From Augochlora pura (lineage: Eukaryota; Arthropoda; Insecta; Hymenoptera; Halictidae): a stretch of 64,000 nucleotides of DNA. Where the stretch lies: contig NC_135773.1 in the NCBI RefSeq assembly GCF_028453695.1, forward strand, positions 19,592,001-19,656,000, in the 5' to 3' direction. The translations under genes were made by a program, and so were the position numbers. Within the stretch, counting starts at the first letter, position 1. Each line of letters starts with the position of its first letter. The notes under the pieces are model-generated. The model was not told the origin of the DNA, searched no databases, and saw only the letters and a program-made list of their open reading frames with translations. Positions 47,487 through 59,853 of this stretch are shown here, in pieces.

Positions 47487-49754
47487 TTAGGAATTACTGG
47501 TTTGAGGAATCAATTGATTTTCCGTTTGCATGTAAAACTGCTCTCCGAACCATTCTCTGTGCATTTCCAGATAACTGCAATAACATAACTTAGTAGTTGA
47601 TTTTGGAAAGTAAAAACGATAATTAAAGTGCATTGAATTACCTGAGAAACATATCTAAAAACTTTAAGAGAACTTTTAATTTTTTGTTCGGTATGTCAGC
47701 CGATTGTAGTAGGTCTGGTAACTTAACTGAAGATTAAAAAATTTATTAAATCAGTTATATTAATTAGATAATTTCTTTTTAAATTACGCACCGAATAGTC
47801 GAGTTAAATGAATAGCACCGTAATAAGTAGAAGGATTGGGGGGACCTTCAGTCTTTGATGATTCAGGCATTAATCTCCATTTATTAGCTTGTTGGAGCAA
47901 GGCATTGACTTGCGCAGATGTAACAACTGGTATTCTCAGTGTTACACCTCGCGGGCTAGAACAACGAGAGCTTGTACTTGCAATACTACAAAAACAACAA
48001 GAAAAAAAGAAATTAACAAATCTGTAACTACAAAATAAAATGTAAAATTTTTCAACTCGTTAACGCTTTTATTATATTAAAACATATGTTCACCTTGATA
48101 AATTGCCTGTGTCTGGTTTGATTTCTTCATACGATCTCAGTTGTCTATTTTCATCGACAGAGCTCACTCTGCACGATCTAAGTTTTCTTTTAGAACCTGC
48201 TATGGTCTTTGATGCATTATCAATTTCTGGATCATGTTCTTGAAATGGTGGTAAATGAGCATATTCAGTATCTTCATACTCTTCTTTAACTAATACTTCG
48301 GAACTCCTTGAAATTACATTAATTTAGTATTTTTTAGAGTTTAAAAAGAGCAGAACTATAATAAATCGGAACATGTCAAAATTTCAATCTTACTCAATTG
48401 GTTCTTCTTTTACGAGCGTCGGATGTTCACTATATAAGAAAGATGATTTCAAATTACAATACTGTTCTCGTTCCTGCCTATATAGCAAAAGATCATGTAA
48501 TGTGAAATCAAAATATATACGTAATCCATCCGCAACTTCTCTACATATGTTTATTTCGTTTATTGTTTTTTCTATCGTATTATTCGTTTTGTTTCTTTGA
48601 GGCTTTTCCGGAATGTTTGTTAGTTGTGTTGTTGTAAAGTGCTGTACCCACGATTCCAACATATTTACAACAGTAGGCTGTGCTGGTAGTACAGCTAACT
48701 GAAATCCACATGTGACTTAATATTTAAAAATATTAGATGAAATTTCATACGTATTTACAGAAAAAGTTACCTTATTTTTGTTAGTTATGAGATCATAATC
48801 TTGATCTAAAATTCTTCTTAACATTGTACCTATGTCAAGATCAATTCCTGGTTTTACACTGGCACCAGATTGGCTACCACCACCACTATCTTCGTCATCA
48901 CTTGTTTCTCCAACATAGTCAGAACTACTTTCTGTATCCTCTTCAGTAATAACTTCCTTTAGTAGCAAAAATAGTTTTTACTTAATTTGATACATTTTAA
49001 TATATGTAGTGATTATTTAATAGTCAATTAATTAACAGACTTCTGTGTCATAATCTGCATGTTGCCCTGAGCTACCATCTTCCGATGATCCAGTTGTTGC
49101 TGATGTTGCTCGACTCCCACCACTTCTTGCTCTTCTTCGTGGTTCTTGATTTTCAGTTTCGTTTAATCGATCAGATAGCTTGTGACTTCTTTTTTTACGC
49201 TCTCGTCGATATAAATAAGCACCCCTATTTTCAATCACATTAATATAATAAACAGTAACAATAGCAGCAGAAAAATTACACTAATCAGATTGTATTGAAT
49301 ACTTACAACTGTAATTGTGCTTTCTGGGCTAAGTCTCGTTGAAGTTGACGATTTTCTTCTGTATCTTTTAACACATATTCTTCTGTTACACAACGATCCC
49401 ATGAGGAATTCCACCCCTTTTTAAAAATATTTTAAATAACATGATTTTATAATTTATAGTTGAAATAAAAAAATGAAGTAATTGTACAGTATTTACCTGG
49501 AAATGTATTAAATATTCAACAGCTTTTCTTCCTCTTTGATCTTTATTAACTATTACATCAAGTACCTGTAGAAAAAGTGTAAAATGAAGCAAATTGCGTA
49601 AATGATCGATAAACGTAATTTAAACGTAATTCATTTTGTTTTGAAGGCATACCTTTGAGTCATACAGTACTTTTGCTTTTGTAGGATCAGGTTCATAACA
49701 AAGAACTTTTTCACCATCACAGAATTTAAATTTTGGTCCGCGGGTAGAAACCAT
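47487..49754 (-). CDS. msl-3: MSL3, chromodomain/MRG chromatin protein
   Basis: Chromatin reader of the MSL histone H4K16 acetyltransferase complex (X-chromosome dosage compensation in Drosophila, more general transcription elsewhere). Minus-strand exons: 49754-49653, 49565-49497, 49416-49307, 49224-49041, 48956-48771, 48698-48394, 48306-48094, 47985-47792, 47726-47642, 47574-47487; 511 residues (human MSL3 about 520). The N-terminal chromo-barrel domain reads KFKFCDGEKVLCYEPDPTKA, YLIHFQGWNSSWDRCVTEEY, with the methyl-lysine aromatic positions retained. Then come a basic, Ser/acidic linker and a split MRG domain: ADGLRIYFDFTLHDLLLYRQ, and after a long insert STYYGAIHLTRLFVKLPDLL. The insert inside MRG is typical of MSL3 and separates it from MRG15. 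Every junction keeps frame. Confidence 0.92.
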
Positions 49755-52236
49755 TCCTCTTTATTAAACCTCAAAATGAAATATCAAACTAATTTCACAA
49801 ATGATAGTGTAGCACTGCAGATAGTTGAATAATATTATTTAGACTGACATGATAACCTAGTCCATCAACTGTCGAATCAACAAACATTGACACCTACACA
49901 GATACATATAACATTATTAATATAATCTGTTTCTGTTTGGAGTGTTACACAATATGGATTATTGATTGCATTTAAGTCGCAGATGATGTGCTGTCAATAA
50001 TATATCGATACAAATTTAAGTCTCCCGGTATTAAATTTGCTTACAAGATTACGTTGGTTAGTTTGTATACAACTAACCTAACGTGAGTTCAAATTTAAGT
50101 GCGGTACGGCGCAATATTTGAAGGAGTTATGAGTTTCCAACGCGCCAGGAAAAACTAAAATTACATACATTTCATGGAAATCAGCATGTACAGAAATTGT
50201 ACGTCTCATTATGCAAATATATGTTGCATATATAATGTTGTATTTATAATTGGTATAATTAATTTAAAAAAGTCTCCCCAATTAATTTTTTATATGAAAA
50301 AATTGTTCATGAATCGTGGACTATCAGTAATGTTGAGCATGACACAGAAATTGGGAACATATTCTAGAGTCTCTCGAATCTGAGACAGACAAACATTTTA
50401 GGTTGATGGCTAAAAGTTTTGAATGATATCGGTAACAGAATTTGCAACTCGAAATCCTATGTGGAGCTCGAACAATTTGTCCATCTTGGTTAGGATCTGT
50501 ACTATGGATGCTAAATTTGTATCTCGATTGTGCATCTTATAATTTCTACTGATCGAAGTTCATGCAATGGTTTGCGAATATTTCGACTAGAGGGAGCTGT
50601 GTATGATTAACAAGGAGGGGTAGGATCAAGCACTTCATACCTACCAGTTTTCATAGATCCATTTGTAATAGCGTAGGTAACTGTTGTGTATATATATAGT
50701 GTGGTTTGTTTCGAAACGGGTTCGGTGTTATTTTTCTTGTTATATATTCATGCGTTCTGATTCGGTGAAAGTAAAGGATTCGAGTTGTTTCGTTCTAAGT
50801 GTTTCAAGGACGCGGGAATTCCTGACAGTGTGCAAGAATTAAACATTACTTCGAAACAGTCAAGTTTATAGATCAACCTGTAACGAAAGGTACATTGATA
50901 TGTATATTCTACACAGAAGCAATAACGTGACAATCTATCGTTTTCTAGAAATAATGAATTGATAATATGCAGATGCACGCAACTGATATCAATATGATGC
51001 AACGAACAAAGTAACAGTATTTCAATCATACATGAAGCATGCTAAATAACTTTTTCCCGCTAGTTTATGCCACTGTGCAGAAATAGTATTGAAGTTACAG
51101 GTCATGAATACATAAACTTTCAACGTTGTAACTCCTAAAAATATTTCAGGAAAAGTAAATTCGTTTTGGAGCATACGTGTATTTCAACGCGCAAATATTG
51201 TAAATCTGTTACTAAACATATTGGGAATAAATATTTGGGAACCTTTACCACGTATCACGTTCTCTAGACCGGTTCTACGTGCTCTGTAACATGTCTATTT
51301 CTTGCGTGTCACATTTTGCGCGGTTTCTGTTCACGGTACGAGTCGTTGATTCTGGAGCTTTAGTAGCGATAACGTGACACAATCGAATTCACCGCCCACA
51401 ACCGTAAATACATATACGAGCGACACACTCGTACATATGCAATTCGATTCATTTGCTCGTACGTTGCTCTCGCTCGTACAAACCTGTCATTCGCTATTTT
51501 CAGGCAAGATGACTTCACACCATAACATTAAGTAATTTCTGTGGTATGACACTAGGATTGGCATAATTACGTTGAATAATCTTGATCCAGGAATAAACCC
51601 GGTCATCCTATAATTTTATCCGATGATGATATGCAACGCGAGACTGCATGATGATTTCTACTTGATTCGGCATTTTTCGCGTTCCTTTTCTTCTTGCAAT
51701 TGATTACAAATTTTCCATTCGTTTATCGTATGTCAAGTTAAATGAGCAAATCGAATTGTTTCATGAAGATAAAGTAGGAAGTTGGGTAATCGAGGTTATT
51801 CAACCGAAGGACTTGAATGACATTTGATTAATGATTAACGCGGCATAGGAAATTCAAACGACGATTAATAGCGAATTTATCGATCGTGTTTACATGGTTG
51901 GCAATTTCAGCCGACTGTATATTCTAAGATCTGAATGAGTATGTTGTTTCGTAAATCAGTCTCAAATTCGAAGGACACTTTGTATTTTGATGAATTCTTA
52001 TTCTTTTTGTTTGTTTGAAAGTCAACGTATGTACGTAGGTCATGTAACGGAAATAGAGAGCAAACGATCCATATCGTTACAAAAGAGAAATGTTACTCTG
52101 TTTTCCGTAAAATATTGCTACTACATGGGGCAAAAATAGGTCCTTTTTCTTTTTTTAAAGTACAGTTATTTTAGGTGACATTTGTCAGGATTATCGAACG
52201 TGAGAATGTAGCCTGACATTTTTACAGTGACCAAAT
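49755..52236. other. Divergent intergenic region, MSL3 and MARVEL gene
   Basis: 2.5 kb between two divergent starts, with no coding sequence recognised. It should contain both promoters and the 5'UTR of the MARVEL-domain gene. Confidence 0.5.
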
Positions 52237-53955
52237 ATGATGGACCAAGGATTTCCAGGGCAACATACCACCACAACGACGGTAACGACATCGGTTACTA
52301 CTACACAACCCACTATTCGATTTGACCCATCTTATACAAGAACATTGCCCGGCATGCTAAAGATTGCTCAAGTGGTAAGTTTATCACAATCGATATTGCA
52401 CCGTTTTATTTAACTGAGCACCTCGTTACCGAATCGATGCGTAAAAGTTATTATCAAAAGGAACGCCCGGTGTATAATCTTACACACCGTAAACTTACGG
52501 TCTTAAAAAAAGTGAAGTAGAAATTTAAAATTTTGCTAAACGATAATCTGTATCTTGTTCAATGATCTTTATCTCGCGGGTAACTGAAAAATTACTCTTT
52601 CCTAAAAACTTCTTTGTTTAATTATAAAAGTGAAAAACGGTGGGAAACCCAATATATATAAATAAATATACAGCGGTATAATAAAATATTTAGCGTCCTA
52701 TTAAAAAAAATTGCTGCCTAGTTTTATTTCTTGAAAAATAATATGAGTAAAAAAATTTATATACACCATTATGTTATTAATAAAAGATATAATTTTCTCC
52801 AATCTTATTACTATGCTACACTAATAATCGGTATGTATATGTAGTAGATATTGATATTTATTATCACTTCATTATCATCCGTGATATACAAAACATTCGG
52901 CGAAAACCAGAACATTGAATTAATTGTCAGCGAAAAAACTGTAACACATAATTTTAGGAATTGTAACCATTTTTAATAATTTTAATATTGCGGTCAATTA
53001 GGGTTTCTAAATCAACAGAAATTTAGTAAAAAAAATCATAAAGTCGATTGATAAAGCGATCAAAACATTATCCCAGTTAAGAGTTTTTATCAGAAATATA
53101 AGAATGAGTCATCGATGAATCTTCGTGCTCGCGTTTTACGTGTTTCTTTTTATAATACCGTAATATTCTTACAGGTTTTGAATCTTCTAGGATTCATATG
53201 TATCACCGTATCGAGTCAGAGTAACTCGAGCCGAGGAGGATGGTTCAATACAGTGGCAATGGCTGGATTTTGGTTCACAGGAATTTTGCTCGTATTTTAT
53301 TTGTTCCATATCATCGAAAAATTTTCCAAAATTCCTTGGCTGAAAGTTGTGAGTGGAAAAATTGTTTTATATTTTTTATTTCTACATTTCGTTAAATAAA
53401 TTTCTTGGGGTAGGAAGAGAAACAGTTTTATTTCACGACGTTTTATATATTAAGGTTTTGATTTGTGCTAGGTATTTCTACAATACGTAAATTGTTTTTT
53501 GCAGGAATTTATATTCTGTGCTCTATGGGCGGCGTTTTATGTGCTCGCTGCATCCCTCGCAGCGGACTATGCTAAACACGTGGAATCTTTCGGCGTTGCA
53601 GCTGTGAGTACTATATAATGAAATTTTATCTGTAACAAAACTATTTAATTATAATTTAAGTGGGTCATACTGTGTAACATGTGCATCTAAGATGACTTCA
53701 CTAAAGATAGCCATTCAGATATTCCCTTCAATAGTGATAATGAAGAAGTTGTTTAGGCAGCTACTTTTAGATTGCCTGTAAATTAATATACATATAATAA
53801 AAACACATTTTGTCTTTTAGTTCTTTGGATTTTGCGCGATGGTGGCCTATGGTTACGACGCCTGGTTAAAGTTCAAAGGAATTAGGAGTGGTGCCTTAGC
53901 TCAGGGTCAGCACACCCCCAAACAAACTTCCACAGTGACGAGTCCTGCGTATTAA
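52237..53955 (+). CDS. CKLF-like MARVEL transmembrane (CMTM) protein
   Basis: Four-span membrane protein of the MARVEL/CMTM family, involved in membrane trafficking and lipid-ordered domains; the vertebrate CMTM4/8 type is the closest in memory. Exons 52237-52374, 53175-53348, 53505-53603 and 53821-53955, all joined in phase 0, give 181 residues. A short Thr-rich cytosolic N-terminus (HTTTTTVTTSVTTTQ) precedes four hydrophobic helices, at about residues 46-60 (QVVLNLLGFICITVSS), 72-93 (AMAGFWFTGILLVFYLFHII), 105-123 (EFIFCALWAAFYVLAASLAA) and 136-150 (AAFFGFCAMVAYGYDAW). A polar C-terminal tail ends TSPAY. There is no signal peptide. Function in insects is inferred from the family only. Confidence 0.85.
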
Positions 53956-55244
53956 TTTGGATTCGTATAAGAAAAGAATGGACCAATTTTGAAACATATC
54001 GTTGCTTGTACGCATGAGATATATCGGAATAGTAGATCTATCATGTGTGTTGTGCGTTCCAAGCTGTACCTTTCGAACGCAACACACACTACAAAAATAG
54101 GGTATGATGGATTTATTAGTTTCACTGACCTTGTCAAATTGAATGAGTTACATGTGTAATCAGCACAAACATACGCACATGTGATATTAGACAAGCACGA
54201 TATTTGTTTAACCTTGTATCTTTGTACTATAAGGAGATGTTATATCAATATTTTAGTATATGTGTATGTTTTCTCGTCTATACACATGTTAATCGAGTCG
54301 TACGATAATTGTATATTGCGTCACGAGTTTTTAACGTACGTCTGTTAGTATTGAAATGATATTTTTGGATTAATAGTATATACATATACATGCGTATATA
54401 TTGTATATACACATATATACATATGTTTGTATACATGTATAAAAAAAACCGTGTAAGGTATGTTTAATCAGTATTGTGTTCATGTTCAAAGACGACAGGT
54501 TTGCAACATTTTTACTCACTTTTGTATTTAATTTTGTACGATGACTCTTCGATCGTATTGCGCCCCATTAATTATACATATAGTGGCAACTAGACAGATA
54601 ATTATCTAAACTTATTTATAAACTGTGTATATCAAGTGGGAGGAAAGGTTAATGATGGAACATGCAATTCAACAGAGTAAACTATAACTTTTGAACATGT
54701 TCAAGTTATCCGAATTTTATCGTTGTTGCGTGTATCTGCGAAATGCCGATAATTAGTGGTAAGGGTAATTTGTTATAATTTATCAATTACTATATTATGC
54801 AACGCTATATAATGATATTATGCAAATCTTATTATGTCTCGGTATTTTTATTCGATAAACTTCGTACAGGTACCTACAATCATATGTACACAATATAGAA
54901 ATACATGCTAAATAATTTAAATACGAATTTTGAATAATGCAAACACAACGACAGTCATCACAATAAAGCTTATGATATTAAGTGATATTACCTTGATGTT
55001 TACCCCGGACTTCGTTGTTAGAGAAAATATTATGGGGCTCGTAAGCTCATGTCACTATTAATATGAATATTTTCTTTTTTTTTTTCTTTTAAACTTTTAA
55101 TTTTGTCTTTAAATTATATTAATATATTTCAACATGTGAATAACGAAAATAACATAAAAATCTTCAGATTTTGACAACAATGGTTCTTGAATACCTATGC
55201 TACCGCTTTTGCTTAACAAGAAAAGTATAAGTTAAGGATTCTTA
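53956..55244. other. 3'UTR of MARVEL gene and convergent 3' region
   Basis: A+T-rich 3' region with an AATAAA at 54962-54967, about 1 kb after the stop and suited to be the poly(A) signal. The cuticular protein gene ends from the other side at 55245. Confidence 0.6.
54962..54967 (+). terminator. Candidate poly(A) signal AATAAA
   Basis: Best-placed hexamer for the MARVEL-domain gene, followed by T-rich sequence. Confidence 0.45.
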
Positions 55245-58200
55245 CTAATTTTTGATACTAAAACGAGGTCTGCGCGCTTGTTTTTTACCCATGTTAGAGA
55301 GATCTATGGTTTTACCATCGGGAAGCACTAGCTTGTTCTCTTGATAATCAACAAATCCGTTCTCATCTTCTTCTCGTTGATCCTCATCGCATCTAATACC
55401 TGTTTCGTACGAGTACTCACGACGAATACCGTCTGGATCTATGTACCCGTATTTGCCCCTTGTAATGCAATCGACGCCGATCTGTTCCTCTTTGTACGAT
55501 CCATCATCGTTCTCAAAGCCCCAGGTGATCGAGCCATCCGGATTGTCATTGCGATAGCGCCTGATGATCTGTTATGAAACGGTACGGTTAAAGTATTTTC
55601 TCGAAACAAACATGATTGATGCGTTACATTTAAATTGATCGAAGCGCTGTCTACCACATCTTTGCTAAGTTACTGGCATTTACACTTATACGACTCTCCC
55701 TCTATTTCTCGATCCCTACCATTACGCAGGTAATTGCTGCAAGTGCCATGTTCCACTTTTAAGATACTAATGGTATACACAATATTCGTAACGATTTCCT
55801 GCTGCGGGAACGTGATATAATCTAATATTTGTAATTGGGTCTCAATTGCTAGTGCAGCACCGGTTGCATGCAATTTTACAGTTTTCACTTTGCTCGATCG
55901 TTTTCAACGAAAAGGTCAATAGCACCGAGACCTTTTACACTGAGACAAATTCATAGATAATTTTAATATCTAATGGAATAGATCCGGACAATTATTATAA
56001 AGACTATACGAATTTTTAAACTATTGGTGAAAATTCAGAATATATGCATAGATTTTTTCCGATGACTTGCACCGAGTTTCTAAATGCGCTTCGCGAACTC
56101 ACCTGCGCAACAGGTTTCTTGCTACGTCCATCGTAGACTTGAGATGGCTTCGCAGGTTTCGGAGGTGGTTTGGCCTGTTGTCTGAATGGTTCTTCTATAG
56201 GTTTCCTAGGTTTACTAGGCTTCGGTGCAGGACGGTATTGAACAGGCGGGGGCGGTGGTGTAGTTTGTATCTGAGGTCCACCTCTGGCAGTCGGTATAGG
56301 TATTTGTTGGAGCGGACGATACTGTATCGGTAGCGGCTGCGGTACCGATCCCAAGTTAGAGCTCCTTGATATCGAGCCGCCAGGTCCGAGATTCGGTATG
56401 GCACGCGGTATATTTTCGTCGCTGTTCTCGCGACTCTCCGACTGTTCTTCGCTCAGCTCAACATCGTCATCTTCGTGATCTCGCTGAGGTTCGCGATTAC
56501 GCGGTTCGTCCTCCGGCTCTTCGCTGACAGGTTTAACAATCGTAGACAACGATGGTCCTGGCGCTGAAGGGAAGGTTGGCCGCAATGGTTTCGGTTGCGA
56601 GAACGGTCCCGGACCAGTTATCAAACCATCTTCGGGACCTTTTGGTCTGCAAAGTTCATAAAAATGTGTGACATTATTGCAACGTGAAAAGCCAAGTCAT
56701 ACATTTAAGCGTGCAAATTTATGAACGATGAACAATACCTGAACGGAACTGTCGGTCGTCGCAATCGTTGATTGGCGAGCGCTGCCTGCGTTGGTATCGC
56801 TGGTCTAGCAGCTGGCAGTCTTTGAAACCGTGCCGATCTTAGAGAAAGCGGCAATCCTTTTGATGGCAAATTACCATCTACATCCTGCTGATACTGTGCC
56901 GATACCAAAGCAGTGAAGCTCACTAACAACTGCAATGAAAATATATGGTTTTGTGATAGATTTTGGTCTGGCTTGAGCCCTTTTGGGAAGACAGAGGTTT
57001 GCGGGGATGAAACGTTCTTCCTTTTCAATAGTGGCCTACTATCTGTTTGCGAAATATGCGTGTACAATTAAAAACATGACAGACATCGAGAAACATGTGT
57101 TCGATTCAAACGTTTGCAAATCAGCTCAGGAAAAGTCGACCTCCGCATAAACATCTGCGATCCAACGGACGCCCTTTATACGCGTATGAAATTTCTAGAT
57201 TAGCATGCAAGCGTCCTTCCACGCAATTTTCTCCTTGACTCCGCGCCAGTTCCTTCTCTTTATCTCGTGTTCCGTCTAAATGTCAATTGTTCCAGGTATT
57301 ACGTGGCCGGCGAACCAATGCAGGTACGCAAGACGTTGCACGACGCTAGGTACAGGTATCGAAATCGAATCGCTTTCTCTTTTCTCCAGCATTCGACGAA
57401 TTTTACGCGTGCACACGTAACACACCGCACGCGACGTGTCAGTGGAGCACGCGGTCCTAATTATGCGAGTACGTGCTTACAGAAACGCGCAAACCAGAAT
57501 CCCGAACCGGTACGCGGCTTTTGATATAGGGGACACCCGGTCTCGTTCGTGGAAAACCTGTCGCAACGATATCGAACGAAATCTGGCCAGGAAATAAGAA
57601 CAATCGATGTTCGGACAGCGTTAAACTGAAACGGATTCGGCGGGTTTCGCGACCTCCCCCCAAACTTTGCGCGGGACTTTTCCCGTATCCGTTCCCGCGC
57701 GCGCAAATCTCTCGCGTTACATAAGAATATGAAATACCGGTCGCGTTGTTGCCATTAACGTAACAACTTGTCGCGCCGGTGCTATGTCGAATTATCCGGG
57801 GGGGGAAAATTGAAATGAACGAGGCGAGTCGCGCGGGTTATCGACGCGTCGGCGAAGCAACAGGGCGTGAAAGAGGGTGCTAGAAAGTCGCCATTTTCTG
57901 CGCCGCACGGGAACGATAAAACCTTGAAGGACATTTAACTCTCGAGCGTGGAAACTGGTCGAAAAATGTTGTTACGGCCACGGCTGGGAATTTGATTTTC
58001 TGATCACGTACGTCACTCGGGTTGAGAACAATTTACGGTCTTTAGAACGGAGTTGCTAATCGAATTGGTTTGTTTTTCTTTCGATTCTGAGTTAGTCTGT
58101 AAAAGTGTTTCATTATTAGAGCGGAATCACTGATCCGAAGTTAATATCGTCATTCGACAGAAAATCAAGTAATAAGGATTATATGGGAACCGGAAATGAT

Positions 58201-59802
58201 CGGGTGTCGTATAAGAGGACTATTTTAGGACTATACATATATAGACGCGAATGTGACTGTAACAATGTTATTTGATTCAAATTATGTACATGATCATGTT
58301 TCGGTAATATCTTCTTCCCTTGTATATTTGGTCTGTGTATCTAAATGTTTAGAATTGATATTAATTAAGTGAGAATTCTTGTCGAGTGCAGGAGAGTAAA
58401 CGCGACACGCCGCGCCATTTTGAAGTGACAAGGTTAGCCATGTTTACGGTACCAGGGCTAGTCTGTTCTCATCTGTTCTCACTCTGAATGTAGTGCACTA
58501 ATATGCACATTTTCTGTAACTTTGTACTTGCGTTTGTGTTTCACGCTATTTTTATTTACGGAAACACTTTCCTAGAGGTTTATGGCGCATAAGAAGAAGA
58601 AGCTTCCCGCTTGTAACTGGACTGTAATTACCGATGTGTGTAGAAATTACGAAAGGTTACCTTCACTTTTGGGACTGCTTCCTTGAAAAACTCGAAACCA
58701 ACGAAAATGTTGCTTCGATTGTTGATTAGAATTGTTCGAGCCATACGCAGGCAATTAAACTATACATATTATTGAGATATAAATATTTAGTACTTTTACG
58801 TAACTTTTTATTTCGCAACTATGTACATATTTGGATTGTAATGTCTAGAATGACATGAAAAATTTTGAAGTTAACTTTAAATAACATTTTAATACTTTAT
58901 GAATCTTACAGAAGTATACTCATGAAATGATGTGACTTTTATCGTACAGATGCAAGGATTTATTTGACAATGTCTTTATAACTGCAATTTGCAGAATCTA
59001 TTAAATTTTCTCATTAGTGAACTATACCTACCAAACTTGCAATCATTTTTCCTAGACATCGTTTCATAAGTTATAGAAAGTGAGGGACGAAACGTATATT
59101 AACCCTTAGCACTCGGCGCCATCATGGATGTTACGTGCCAGCGCTTATAAACAATAATATTATTATATAGTATACATATATATATATAACATTGTTATAA
59201 TAATATTCGATTTATATGAATTTGTAGATATCGAGAAATAATTGCAAGTCGCTAATAAACTTTAATGTTTAGTCATATACTAGAATTACGATGTCCCCTG
59301 AGAGGGGACAGCCGAGTGCAAAGGGTTAATGTATATAAATCTGTTTGATCTTAAAAGATTATGAACAAAATTCACGTTATACATATAGGACGATCTGATA
59401 TTTTATACTCAGCTCTATTCCTTATCTGGAAGACCATACAATTCCTGTCTCTCTTCAATCGTCTCTCCTCTTGATCTCTTCGTTTAAAATAGACGACCAA
59501 TAGTACTTATACGAACCGTCTAGTCAAAGCGTAAGTGGAAAATGATTGTGAGCCGTGAGAGCGAATTTTAGTGCAACGCATTCTGGGAAACGTACGAGGG
59601 ATACAGAAAAACGCTTGAGGTAGCCTTGCGAATTACTCGCGTTTCCGTGGGTGTCTACGGTTCTGAAACACCTTGTATTGTAGCAATCTCTAGCCAAGTC
59701 AAGCCGGTATCGGCGTTCGCCATATTCTCTACAGTTCCTGCAGTCCGCAGGAATGCACCGGTCTCGTTGATGCGAGGGGGGAAACAGAAAGAGAGATAGA
59801 GA

Positions 59803-59853
<51 letters not shown>

